A stretch of DNA of 49,427 nt from a virus. The position numbers and the translations under genes are program-made. Below the pieces are notes generated by a model. It had not been told where the DNA came from. It made no database searches and worked only from the letters and a program-made list of their open reading frames with translations. Below, piece by piece: positions 19,409 to 27,208 of the stretch. The DNA is taken from IMG/VR virus record IMGVR_UViG_3300009788_000135, positions 1 through 49,427 of that record; one strand, given 5' to 3'. Within the stretch, counting starts at the first letter, position 1. The number at the start of each line of letters is the position of its first letter.

Positions 19409-19704
19409 GACTAGCGGCCTGCGGCATCTTCGGCAGCGTCATTGCGATGGGGTCAGCCGACGCTCTGAGCGGCCCGATCATCGTTCAGTATGGAGCACTA
19501 GCTATACTGGGTGGGGCGGTCCTGTATCTCCTCAAATACGCCATTCCATCCATCCTGAAGGCACAGAAGGATGAGCGGACGGCGCTTCTTGCCGATCAGG
19601 AACGAGCCAGACACGATTTCTGTGAAGCCCTCGCCGGGGTGTCGAGATCAGTTGACAACATGGCAATTGTCATATCTGGGGCCCGGCGATCAGTAGGCCC
19701 ATAG
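19405..19704 (+). CDS. Small membrane protein, possible holin
   Basis: A GTGA overlap with the upstream stop gives the start at 19405; an in-frame GTG at 19390 is the alternative. The 99-residue product has two hydrophobic segments (residues about 3-18 and 27-52, AILGGAVLYLLKYAIPSIL) then a charged helical tail (KAQKDERTALLADQERARHDF). This two-span hydrophobic-then-charged form fits a holin or antiholin. It is the last rightward gene before the convergent terminator. Confidence 0.55.
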   Translation: MRLAACGIFGSVIAMGSADALSGPIIVQYGALAILGGAVLYLLKYAIPSILKAQKDERTALLADQERARHDFCEALAGVSRSVDNMAIVISGARRSVGP

Positions 19705-19729
19705 CTGAGACGTCCACAGAGCCCCGATA

Positions 19730-19754
19730 AGAGCCACGGACCGCCCGTGGCTCT
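19730..19754. terminator. Bidirectional terminator between convergent operons
   Basis: AGAGCCACGG (19730-19739) pairs perfectly with CCGTGGCTCT (19745-19754) across a five-base loop, followed by TTCT on the plus strand. It lies between the last rightward gene and the last leftward gene, so it can stop transcription from both sides. Confidence 0.8.
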
Positions 19755-19782
19755 TTCTACTGGTAAACGGAGCGAGAGGCCA

Positions 19783-20142
19783 CTACAGGGCTTTCTGGGT
19801 GGCGCGAGGCGGTTTCTTTCCGCAGACGAATACCACGGCCGTTGGGATTTTCGAGTAGTATCGTACAATTGACGCAACTACCGACCCCGGAGGTAGGCCG
19901 TCGTGCTGGAGCTCGCTGTCCATGTGGGGGGATACTTTCCAGAAACCTTCTTCTCCGGCAATCTGGAACCGGCCGGCACGTGCTGTTCGAGTTGCTTCCG
20001 GCATACCGAATGTGCGCCATTCCGGCGTGCGGGTGCCGTGCTCTCGTTCGCAGAAGAGGTAGCCGCCAGCATGGAGTAACTGCTCACCACAACTTGGGCA
20101 TTTTTTTTCAGCGGCCTTGTGTGTAAACTGTGTTGATTTCAT
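19783..20142 (-). CDS. Zinc-ribbon protein, unknown
   Basis: A 119-residue protein. CPSCGEQL (residues about 14-21) with a later YLFCEREHG gives an incomplete zinc ribbon (C-x2-C...C-x3-H). The C-terminal half has repeated beta strands (GFWKV, SVVASIVRYYS). The start is set by an ATGA overlap with the gene before it, with GAAGG just ahead. It shares the pair GFW with its neighbour at 20139-20471 (GFWEYVPWAH versus GFWKVSPHMD), so the two may be distant paralogues. Confidence 0.6.
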   Translation of the reverse strand: MKSTQFTHKAAEKKCPSCGEQLLHAGGYLFCEREHGTRTPEWRTFGMPEATRTARAGRFQIAGEEGFWKVSPHMDSELQHDGLPPGSVVASIVRYYSKIPTAVVFVCGKKPPRATQKAL

Positions 20143-20471
20143 GTCGCCTTCACTCTCGGGGGCTTTGCTGGCCTGAATGTCCTGGCCATCCAACGTCCCC
20201 GCTTGTTCACTTGCATTTTGGCTACGAGGTAGGCCGGGGATTCTGGGGCATGTTCCATGCAATCTACATGAGCCCACGGAACATATTCCCAGAATCCTAC
20301 GGCTCCTTCGATAGTGAATCGCTTATAATCTCGACGGGTTGCCCGTGAAAGGTCCATGATGCCCCACAGCAAGCGCGCTTTCGAGTTGCCGCATATGCAG
20401 ACCATGAGCTTGCTGCTGGTCCTGTACATCCGCAGCCCGCATGTTTTACAGATCCAGTCTCTACGTCTCAT
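20139..20471 (-). CDS. Zinc-ribbon protein, unknown
   Basis: A 110-residue basic protein with C-x2-C (WICKTCG, residues about 8-11) and C-x-C (MVCICGN, about 25-27), forming a likely zinc ribbon. A VGFWEYVPWAHVDC segment follows and the tail is Arg/Lys-rich. Its start overlaps the upstream stop (TAATG). Zinc ribbons in small early phage proteins often bind nucleic acid or host proteins; the target here is unknown. Confidence 0.6.
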   Translation of the reverse strand: MRRRDWICKTCGLRMYRTSSKLMVCICGNSKARLLWGIMDLSRATRRDYKRFTIEGAVGFWEYVPWAHVDCMEHAPESPAYLVAKMQVNKRGRWMARTFRPAKPPRVKAT

Positions 20472-20815
20472 TATTTTTCCTCCATAGTATCTGCGGCTTC
20501 GTCGGCATCTTCCATGCTGTCGAAGACAAGATGATCTGACTTTTTAACAACCACAAAAATCTTCGGCATTTCGTGAAGCGGACGCAGCGTGACAACTTCA
20601 CCCACATCACGCCCGTCCACTGCGTCATGAATTTCATCAAAAGCAGTGTCCAGGTTGTTATCATCCCAATACCAGAACTGGCCGGTCTTCGCGTCCATGA
20701 TGATCTCATTCAAGCGGTCAATGTTCTTTTTGGCTGACACCAGCAGCAAAAAGAAACGGATCGCCACTGCGAGACTAAGCAACACTATCAATAACCACAG
20801 TAACCACAGCATCAT
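20471..20815 (-). CDS. Membrane-anchored small protein
   Basis: A 114-residue protein with a strong N-terminal membrane helix (residues 2-26, LWLLWLLIVLLSLAVAIRFFLLLV) then an acidic soluble domain (DDNNLDTAFDEIHDAVDG, ADEAADTMEEK). GAGGTG precedes the ATG by a short spacer. There is no recognised family. Confidence 0.6.
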   Translation of the reverse strand: MMLWLLWLLIVLLSLAVAIRFFLLLVSAKKNIDRLNEIIMDAKTGQFWYWDDNNLDTAFDEIHDAVDGRDVGEVVTLRPLHEMPKIFVVVKKSDHLVFDSMEDADEAADTMEEK

Positions 20816-20826
20816 TTCACCTCATG

Positions 20827-21126
20827 TTATTTTTGTTCGTCCCATTTTTCCCACATCGAATAAATGGCAGCGTACGCAACCCCCCATGCACCCTCATGTA
20901 AATAGGCTGCCTTCTCTATTGTCAGGATGTGCGCCCACTCATGCAGAAGCGCGTCAACCTGACCAGTTTTATCCAGTTTCACGTTGACGTAGATCCGAAA
21001 GACATCTACCCCTATAGTGAGCTCCCCATCCTCCCTTATTGGACAGCGGCGAACCTCAACACGGCTCTCAGTTGGGAACCGTAGTCGTAACTCACGAATT
21101 AAGGCACGCCAGTTTTTTGTTTTCAC
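20827..21126 (-). CDS. Small zincin-like protein with HEWAH motif
   Basis: A 99-residue protein with ALLHEWAHIL (HExxH zinc-metallopeptidase motif, residues about 59-68) and, 11 residues on, YLHEGAWGVAYAAIY. The spacing and the W-G-x-x-Y-A pattern match a family of very small phage zincin-like proteins whose substrate is unknown. The GTG start overlaps the upstream stop as GTGA. The catalytic Glu and both His are present, so an active enzyme is possible. Confidence 0.65.
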   Translation of the reverse strand: MKTKNWRALIRELRLRFPTESRVEVRRCPIREDGELTIGVDVFRIYVNVKLDKTGQVDALLHEWAHILTIEKAAYLHEGAWGVAYAAIYSMWEKWDEQK

Positions 21127-21701
21127 CTTTCAAATCCCTGCTCAAAGAAACATTTGATGCGATTAGCGACATAACGACGCGGGTTTCCAAGGCCATGTAG
21201 GAGGTTCCATGGCCTTGGAACAAGGATTGCTTTGCCGCCGGCCCCCAGAAAGGCTGTCACGTTGTAGTCATAGTCGTCAATCAAAAGAGATCCAGGACTT
21301 GCACACAGATGTTTATGTACACTCATCACATAGTTCCTGTGCATCCATGCGGGGAGATTGTCCTGAATCCATTCAAGCTTACCAGCCAAGCAGTCAGGAT
21401 CTTTTGTCGGGCTGGTAAGGATATAAACGTTGTTCCTGCCAACCGACTTAGCGGCCTCCTTAATGAGCCAGTCACACATTGTAGATTTCTTGAGGCAAGC
21501 CCAGAACCTTCTGTCAAACCGATCCCAGAATGTTTCTTTTGTAAAATTTCCCAGCGGATGTGAGGCGTTGGCGGCTCTTATGATGTTGAATCTCCACTCT
21601 GGTTTGTAGGACGTGTGATTGCAACCTACATGCCATAGTGCGGCGGGCGTAAAGATGTTCAGGACGTCATCGAGATCAAGGAAGATTCGTGTTGGTTTCA
21701 A
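21123..21701 (-). CDS. HAD-family 5'(3')-deoxyribonucleotidase-like phosphatase
   Basis: Residues 6-14 (IFLDLDDVL) give the DxD nucleophile motif of HAD phosphatases (Asp9, Asp11), and SLLIDDYDYN near residue 140 gives the acidic motif IV. VYILTSPTKD matches motif II (Thr/Ser). Known relatives remove phosphate from nucleoside monophosphates. I chose a TTG start at 21701 because AAGGAG lies nine bases ahead and the HAD motif then begins at residue 6; an upstream ATG would add 17 residues overlapping the upstream gene's end. It sits near other nucleotide-handling genes. Confidence 0.7.
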   Translation of the reverse strand: MKPTRIFLDLDDVLNIFTPAALWHVGCNHTSYKPEWRFNIIRAANASHPLGNFTKETFWDRFDRRFWACLKKSTMCDWLIKEAAKSVGRNNVYILTSPTKDPDCLAGKLEWIQDNLPAWMHRNYVMSVHKHLCASPGSLLIDDYDYNVTAFLGAGGKAILVPRPWNLLHGLGNPRRYVANRIKCFFEQGFER

Positions 21702-21727
21702 GATACTAGTCTCCTTTTTTGTCTTAG

Positions 21728-21913
21728 CTAATGGCAACGTGGGCATGAGCATCCAATCTTATGCCCCGTACACCGCGATACAAAACGGGCGTATATTTCA
21801 CGATCTGAAATCTCCACATAGTCTGGATGGTGACGACACCCCTTGCCGCAGTCCTTTGGATGCACTGAGCATGGATGGGTGGTTTTACAGGGTTTGGGCG
21901 AGGTTGGTTTCAA
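21728..21913 (-). CDS. Small Cys-rich protein with TTG start
   Basis: A 61-residue product with eight Cys and several His (PCKTTHPCSVHPKDCGKGCRHHP, then CTGHKIGCSCPRCH), which would bind two metal ions. The TTG start at 21913 follows AGGAAAG. The start region ATCTTGAAACCAAC is shared base for base with the next gene downstream (21701), supporting both TTG choices. An in-frame ATG upstream would overlap the preceding gene and has no better site. Function unknown. Confidence 0.55.
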   Translation of the reverse strand: MKPTSPKPCKTTHPCSVHPKDCGKGCRHHPDYVEISDREIYARFVSRCTGHKIGCSCPRCH

Positions 21914-21924
21914 GATGTGCTTTC

Positions 21925-22533
21925 CTAATTCCCTCGGTAGAATTCGCACTCAAGACAAGAGATACTGAGAGGCAAGGTGCAGTCAAAGGTGGCAATGCAA
22001 TCGCCGGCGATGGCATATATAACCGGTTCTGGTCCGATGTTGGTAGGTGGGAAGCCGAGTGCTTTCTTGGGGGCGTCGGGGGAATTGTAATTCCAGGCAG
22101 GGCAATCATCATTGCATCGTTTAGGCCAGGTTTCACATTGATAACAGGAAGTGTCAGGCCCGATGGGTTCTTCAGTACCAGGCTTTTCCATGTCATGCAG
22201 CTGCGACATGATATTGAACATGGCAGCACACAGTGCATTTTTCTTCGAGACGACCTGGCCGTCCTCGATTACTGTTCCGCCTCGGTGGATCATCCATGCG
22301 TCCCAGACGTGACGGAGCATAGACTTCATGCAGACCCCCGGCCCGAAGCCACCTTGCCAGTTGTCGCTGTCTCGCACCTTACCGTCTGCCTGCACTCGGT
22401 GCTTGTTGAGATACTCGCAGTATGCCTTCAGTGCAAACGGACTGAGGAAGCCCTCGTAGTCGAGCTTTTCGTCGTCCGTGTTGCGGGTGGCTCCGCCTTT
22501 GAACACCCGCATCTCTGGTTTCGTTTTTTTCAT
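21925..22533 (-). CDS. DUF5664-like protein (putative dATP/dGTP diphosphohydrolase N-terminal domain)
   Basis: A 202-residue protein. Residues 48-85 (GKVRDSDNWQGG, CMKSMLRHVWDAW) carry the DSDNWQ...MKSLxRHxxD pattern of DUF5664, which public annotations label dATP/dGTP diphosphohydrolase N-terminal domain. The second half has a Cys cluster (SCYQCETWPKRCNDDC, ISCLECEF) that likely binds metal. AAAGGAG is well placed and the ATG overlaps the upstream stop. If the label is right it would trim dATP or dGTP pools. No purZ-like gene is seen here, so I do not claim base modification. Confidence 0.6.
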   Translation of the reverse strand: MKKTKPEMRVFKGGATRNTDDEKLDYEGFLSPFALKAYCEYLNKHRVQADGKVRDSDNWQGGFGPGVCMKSMLRHVWDAWMIHRGGTVIEDGQVVSKKNALCAAMFNIMSQLHDMEKPGTEEPIGPDTSCYQCETWPKRCNDDCPAWNYNSPDAPKKALGFPPTNIGPEPVIYAIAGDCIATFDCTLPLSISCLECEFYRGN

Positions 22534-23591
22534 GTCTTGCTCCTTTGGGGCTCGGTCAGGAAGATCGGCTTTGCGTCCGTCACGCCGTAAAACTCATCAA
22601 CGACAATGAATGTCTGACTCGGATGCTGAAACTCGGCCTTGACACACTCAAGGGCAAATTCCGAGTAACCGATAAGCGCGCCACATGCGATCCACTTGGG
22701 GTAATGCACAAGAAACGTATGGAAGTGGCCAAAAACGTCAAGATCAACTGCTTCAATCCTATCCCATGCCGCCACTGTTTTGTTGGTCGGGATTGTGATG
22801 CCGCCAACGCCGCCATGGTACCGTGTAGCGTCGCCATGATGAAAGCGAATCTTGCGGCCCATGACTGTCTGGACGTTGTAGCATCCTTCTCCGACCATCC
22901 ATTGTACTCGGGGGTTATCCTTGTAGTACATGGCCATCGTCTTGTAAAGCAGCCACTCAAAACTATTCATGTGGCTGGTCTTAATTTGCTTCTTTGCTGT
23001 TGTCCGGCCATGATTACCAACGCACGTTGGGATCGATATAGGAAGCTTTGTCTCCTTTAACCACAGATCCACGCCAGCGAAGATATGTTCCTGGAGGAAC
23101 ACGCACGCCTCAGTCGGACTGAGCTCATTCGTTTCCATAAGCTCATCATGGATGTAACCAGAGATAAGATCACCGAGTAATGGATGCCACAACTCCACAA
23201 CAGGTGCAAAGCTGCTTTGGTGGTCGACCAATTCCGGAACCTTCTGGTAATACCGCTTAATCCTGGCCTCGGCCTCGGCAATGTCGAAATGATTCTTCCC
23301 ACCAACGCCCGCAGGGAAAACCCGCTCCTCGACGTGCCAGTCCGTCGCCGGGGCGATAACAGCAACGCCCCTCCGCTTGGATCGACTCGCCTTTCGGCGA
23401 AGCCGAGTCGGCTTTGCACCCTTGATCGCAAGGAGCGAGGCAAGCCGTCCCTCCAAGGCGGTCGCCTCAGCAACGGCGGTCTTGTACCTGGATCGCCACT
23501 TAGCAGCATCTCCCTTGGCTTTTGAGACCGCGAGTTCGGTAGTCTCGCTCATAGCTTCCGAGACAAGGTTTGCTGGTTTGCGCTTAGTCAT
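22530..23591 (-). CDS. Calcineurin-like metallophosphoesterase
   Basis: A 353-residue protein. A charged helical N-terminus (residues 1-75) precedes a phosphoesterase domain with all signature motifs: DWH (84-86), GDLISGYIH (140-148), GNHGR (192-196), HHGD (251-254) and GHFH (288-291). These bind two metal ions. Phage members are predicted phosphodiesterases or nucleases; the substrate cannot be told. The ATG at 23591 is chosen because AAGGAA lies ahead and it overlaps the upstream stop. It lies between a winged-helix gene and the DUF5664-like gene. Confidence 0.85.
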   Translation of the reverse strand: MTKRKPANLVSEAMSETTELAVSKAKGDAAKWRSRYKTAVAEATALEGRLASLLAIKGAKPTRLRRKASRSKRRGVAVIAPATDWHVEERVFPAGVGGKNHFDIAEAEARIKRYYQKVPELVDHQSSFAPVVELWHPLLGDLISGYIHDELMETNELSPTEACVFLQEHIFAGVDLWLKETKLPISIPTCVGNHGRTTAKKQIKTSHMNSFEWLLYKTMAMYYKDNPRVQWMVGEGCYNVQTVMGRKIRFHHGDATRYHGGVGGITIPTNKTVAAWDRIEAVDLDVFGHFHTFLVHYPKWIACGALIGYSEFALECVKAEFQHPSQTFIVVDEFYGVTDAKPIFLTEPQRSKT

Positions 23592-23832
23592 TAGATACAA
23601 GTTCCTTTAGGGTACGCGTAACAGTTCCGACACTGCGGTCAATGCCAAGCTCTCTGATAAGCTTCGTCGCGACGATTGTGTGTGACGCGGCAGGATTTTC
23701 TTTCATGGCCGAAACCACATCATGTACGTATGCCCAGTCTTTATCACTGAGACCAGTTACCCAGGACACCGTTGCCTTGCCCGGAGTTGCTGATGCCACA
23801 AGTTCATCTGGTGTCTGTTTCTTTTTTGCCAT
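23584..23832 (-). CDS. Small winged-helix DNA-binding protein
   Basis: An 82-residue protein: a basic start (MAKKKQTPDE), then a C-terminal helix-turn-helix with AASHTIVATKLIRELGIDRS as positioning and VGTVTRTLKEL as recognition helix, like winged-helix regulators. It overlaps the upstream gene by 29 bases and the downstream gene by 8. It could control the operon or act as a packaging or replication cofactor. Confidence 0.55.
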   Translation of the reverse strand: MAKKKQTPDELVASATPGKATVSWVTGLSDKDWAYVHDVVSAMKENPAASHTIVATKLIRELGIDRSVGTVTRTLKELVSND

Positions 23833-24340
23833 GGATGTTCTGATAAGCCTTTTCTGCACGTTGTGCAAGGTGGTGAAAGAGGGGGTTAGTAATGAGTTGA
23901 AGGTCGCTTAGGTCTAACAGATCCTCTGTGACTTTTACGAGATCCAAAAAATTGGCTTGTGAAAACCGGCAGGCATAGTGGCTTCTGTTGACTGACGGCG
24001 TAGAAGTCTTCATTGGTGCAAAAATTATTGTGCCACATTCGCTACATTTCGTTTCGGTAGCTGTGCGAAAACGATCAAGTCTGCGCAAGCTCCAGATGCT
24101 TTCGACCGGCAGATTTAGATTTACTGCGATCTGTGATACTGGTGTCTTAACTAGCAAGCATCTGCGGATTTTTTCACGCAGGTCTTCTGACATTGCGTCA
24201 ACAGCCATACACGCTCGACGAAAATTTGTAACTGTACCCTGAGCAACTCCAGCCATTGCTGCAATGACTCGAACTGGCATATCTGTGCGAACTAGCCGAT
24301 GAAGTATTTCGTCTTGTTGTTCTGTAAGTTGACACATCAT
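23804..24340 (-). CDS. Double helix-turn-helix regulator with Cys pair
   Basis: A 178-residue protein with two successive HTH-like segments: PVRVIAAMAGVAQGTVTNFRRA (residues about 22-43) and PVSQIAVNLNLPVESIWSLRRL (about 67-88). A CSECGTIIFAP knuckle follows (about 99-109), with HYAC later as possible further ligands. The tail is acidic. Sigma-region-4-like or late-gene regulator roles are possible. The start is ATGATG overlapping the upstream stop. It is the largest clear regulator candidate in the window. Confidence 0.6.
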   Translation of the reverse strand: MMCQLTEQQDEILHRLVRTDMPVRVIAAMAGVAQGTVTNFRRACMAVDAMSEDLREKIRRCLLVKTPVSQIAVNLNLPVESIWSLRRLDRFRTATETKCSECGTIIFAPMKTSTPSVNRSHYACRFSQANFLDLVKVTEDLLDLSDLQLITNPLFHHLAQRAEKAYQNIHGKKETDTR

Positions 24341-24726
24341 TCAGCAGCCTGTCGTGTAATTGTAAGCTCTACTCTTGGGAATTCGGTGTCAATGTTGAAC
24401 GAAGGCTCGCCACGTCTCATATGCTTATTATCGTCATCCGGCACAAGGCCGCTGTCTACAATACCGTCGTAAGCAGATTTTAATGAGCCCGTCGAGTTGT
24501 CAGGGTCCCTTCTACGATCAGTAGTATGGAAGAATGCCGCTGATACAATAACATGGTTCCATGGCATGGACTCAACTTGCTCGGCCTCGACTGCTTCTTT
24601 GGCGAGCCGTCGGTATCTCTTTATTGCCGTCGCTTTCATAAACCGCCCACCAATACTGCCGATTGTGCAGTTTGGTTCAAGCGCCCTTGCAGGCAGTGGC
24701 AGGATGATTGTAACCAGTTCATTCAT
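24337..24726 (-). CDS. rusA: RusA-like Holliday junction resolvase
   Basis: A 129-residue protein with the RusA signature: an acidic metal site in RRRDPDNSTGSLKSAYDG (Asp74, Asp76, Asp87) and GLVPDDDNKHMRR (Asp97-99). RusA cuts four-way junctions during recombination and replication. Length matches the family (about 120). The ATG overlaps the end of the primase gene by eight bases. It belongs with the Sak4-type ATPase, ssDNA-binding protein and nuclease upstream as a recombination set. Confidence 0.85.
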   Translation of the reverse strand: MNELVTIILPLPARALEPNCTIGSIGGRFMKATAIKRYRRLAKEAVEAEQVESMPWNHVIVSAAFFHTTDRRRDPDNSTGSLKSAYDGIVDSGLVPDDDNKHMRRGEPSFNIDTEFPRVELTITRQAAE

Positions 24727-27208
24727 CTGTATCTTTATCAATCTGGGGCGGAGCATGCTCGGCTGTCCAATAGCGGACCGTCTTGTCGCTTTCTGTCGGA
24801 AGGCAGATAATCTCTTGTGATTCGCACAAATCACCCAGGAGATCGTTGCGATGTCGTCCGTTTGCCCACCGTGTACCGCGAGTAATGTCCCGCTTCAGGC
24901 AGCCGGTCTTTCCATACTTGTTGACGAAGTTCAGAAGCATACGCTTCTCGGCCTCTGTCCTGCCTGCAACGATTTCAGGCGCAACATATTTGCCAAAGTC
25001 CGTAATTATTTTCTGAACCAATCGGCTCGCACGATCTGCATTCGCTATGGTAATGACCGGCGAATCATAATTATCAGAGCATGCCAGTATTAAGGCAATG
25101 CGACGTACATTTTCTTCGGCCTTCGCCCATAACTTAGAGAGCTTGGGCTCCTCTTTCGCTTTCAATTCTGCCATGTCGTCAAAGGCAATGAGCCGCTGCT
25201 CTGCATCAGCGTCAGTCGGAACCATAATCTGTTCCGGGGGAGCTTCCTTGAAGTTCCCTGCACTCTCAACTACAAATTGACTGACTGTCTTGCCGTCTGT
25301 CGGCGTGATGTTTTTTCGTTTGGCCCAAGCATGAATCAGCTCGACCACTTTCGGCGGCGGGGGAGTCGAAACGCTGAGGCCACGCCTTTTGCGAGGCTCA
25401 CTCAATTCATAAAAAACCAGACATCTAGACAGCCACCCGTCATCAAGCTCTGACGGAGACAAGCCTTCGGCAAACTTATCTGGTGAGGAAACGCCATAGA
25501 TGCAGCAGCATGGCTGTACAATAGTTCGTTGATTTCCAGCATCGGCATACTCGCGTCCAAGAAAAACATCACTTGCTGCCGAATAGAGCTGCATAAGCAG
25601 ACTGATGATCTGTCCTTGGTGCTGAGAGATTCCGCTCTTTATATGCGTGAGGAGGTGCCCGATCTCATCAAGCAGAAAAAGCGTTGCTGGCTCGCGAGAC
25701 ATGCGGCTCTCGATAGCTGCATCCGAGGCAAGGTTAGACCCACCAAGCAGGTTGACACAATTTGCCGCCATGCACAGTTCCCTGATCTTTTTCATCGCAT
25801 GATTTTTGCCGGCAGACGACTGGGCAACACTCATACAGTACAGGTTGGTCCGCGACCCGTAAACATCTTTTACCTTTCTGCCGAACAACACGCCCAGGAA
25901 TGCCAGCACGCAACCAAGAGTAAGGTATGGCTGTGGCTTGAGGGCAGTCGCATTGATCCAGGAACAAATTTCTCCAAGCAGGCCGGTGGGTTGGGTGAGG
26001 AATTTGAAATCGCTAGCCTGCATCTTATGTATCAACTCGCCTGTTGTGGGCTGGTTATCACGGATGAGTGTATAGTTCACCCAGTTTTCCTGGGTCGGCT
26101 GAGGCTGGTCATTCGTAGTCATCTCGACGAATGGATTCAGCGTCTCGCTCGGCGTGGACGTGTATATGACCTGCGACTCTTTGGCCCCTCGCTTGAACTC
26201 ACCGAGCATCTTGTCGCCAATCTCATGCGACACGGAAAACTCGTCTGGACATGGCTGCGGTGGGTTGTTTCCACGAATAAGTTGCCGAATGTCTTCCCGA
26301 GAAACAGTGATCGGAACCGGTTCATAACCATCCTCATGCAAAAGCCAGCCACGGGGCTTATCGGGCGGGTTCTGAATGGACTGCGTGACCTTGCGGCGGA
26401 AGTCCTTCTCATCCTTTCGTGTGCTGAGGTCCCAGGGTGGGACGCATCGCGGGTTGTACTCGCGAGCAAGGATGTCGTAGGCTCGATCGGCCGAGAGTTC
26501 ATAGCCCCAGGTCATGCAGCCACAGGCCCAAAAGAGCTTGTCGTGTCCAGCCTGCCCCTGGACAGCTGGGTCGCATTGAGCTAGGTAAAGGCTGGCTCGC
26601 TTTGCATTGTCACAGGTCCATCCCGGCAAGCCCGGTTGCGTTGGCACAGGTGGCCGTGCCGGCTCTGGTACGGGCTGCACAGGCGGCCGAAGGAATTCCG
26701 GATATTCGGCCGGCCGCATATTCCATGGCTCTCGGCCCGGCGACCATGCATATCTTGCCCCGTCAGTACGTCTCGACGGAGCAAGCAGCACATAGCCGCC
26801 GTTGCCGCGAATGTCCACGCCAGGAAGGAAATTGACTTTATTTCCAATCGGTTCGTCTGACCGATAAAACTCGTGGCATCCACCTCTTGGTGTGTATTGA
26901 ACTACCGTTGGCTCCAAACATTCTGTTATAGAGCCGTATCCATTTATGCCTTTTTCTTTGTCCATATCTATATCAACCACATAGACGCCGCTAATTTGCC
27001 CGCAGGCTACAGCCACGTTTGCATCTGGCCATTTTGTCCACCACCCGCGAATCCGCTTAGTGTCGATGGTTGCGTCTTTGACACCGTGCGTTGTAAGTGG
27101 AACCTTCTGGCCTGGCTTGATCGGAAAGACATGCCAGCCGGCTGCGGCGTACCGCAGTGCAGCTTCGAGAAGTTGGTTCAATGTTGTACCTCTGCCATGT
27201 GAAACCAT
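24719..27208 (-). CDS. Primase-polymerase (AEP) fused to DUF3987-like helicase ATPase
   Basis: An 829-residue protein. The N-terminal AEP primase-polymerase domain (residues about 15-165) shows motif I DIDMD (79-83), motif II GGCH (His112) and motif III VDIRG (Asp132). A Pro-rich linker and small Cys/Trp segments follow. A P-loop ATPase resembling DUF3987 has Walker A AQSSAGKN (462-469) and Walker B LFLLDEIGH (510-518), with Arg-rich motifs and a wHTH-like end. It would start and extend DNA and unwind the fork. The start is ambiguous: ATG 27208 has poor spacing, while TTG 27181 has AGAGG seven bases ahead and a TTGA overlap, removing nine residues before the domain. It probably anchors replication. 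Confidence 0.85.
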   Translation of the reverse strand: MVSHGRGTTLNQLLEAALRYAAAGWHVFPIKPGQKVPLTTHGVKDATIDTKRIRGWWTKWPDANVAVACGQISGVYVVDIDMDKEKGINGYGSITECLEPTVVQYTPRGGCHEFYRSDEPIGNKVNFLPGVDIRGNGGYVLLAPSRRTDGARYAWSPGREPWNMRPAEYPEFLRPPVQPVPEPARPPVPTQPGLPGWTCDNAKRASLYLAQCDPAVQGQAGHDKLFWACGCMTWGYELSADRAYDILAREYNPRCVPPWDLSTRKDEKDFRRKVTQSIQNPPDKPRGWLLHEDGYEPVPITVSREDIRQLIRGNNPPQPCPDEFSVSHEIGDKMLGEFKRGAKESQVIYTSTPSETLNPFVEMTTNDQPQPTQENWVNYTLIRDNQPTTGELIHKMQASDFKFLTQPTGLLGEICSWINATALKPQPYLTLGCVLAFLGVLFGRKVKDVYGSRTNLYCMSVAQSSAGKNHAMKKIRELCMAANCVNLLGGSNLASDAAIESRMSREPATLFLLDEIGHLLTHIKSGISQHQGQIISLLMQLYSAASDVFLGREYADAGNQRTIVQPCCCIYGVSSPDKFAEGLSPSELDDGWLSRCLVFYELSEPRKRRGLSVSTPPPPKVVELIHAWAKRKNITPTDGKTVSQFVVESAGNFKEAPPEQIMVPTDADAEQRLIAFDDMAELKAKEEPKLSKLWAKAEENVRRIALILACSDNYDSPVITIANADRASRLVQKIITDFGKYVAPEIVAGRTEAEKRMLLNFVNKYGKTGCLKRDITRGTRWANGRHRNDLLGDLCESQEIICLPTESDKTVRYWTAEHAPPQIDKDTDE

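Noticed and set aside
21619-22590. 323-codon plus-strand frame
   Set aside because: It overlaps three minus-strand genes with ribosome sites and recognised motifs; its own product has no recognisable domain.
25529-26584. 351-codon plus-strand frame opposite the primase gene
   Set aside because: It lies wholly antisense to a protein with clear primase and ATPase motifs and has no credible ribosome site or domain.
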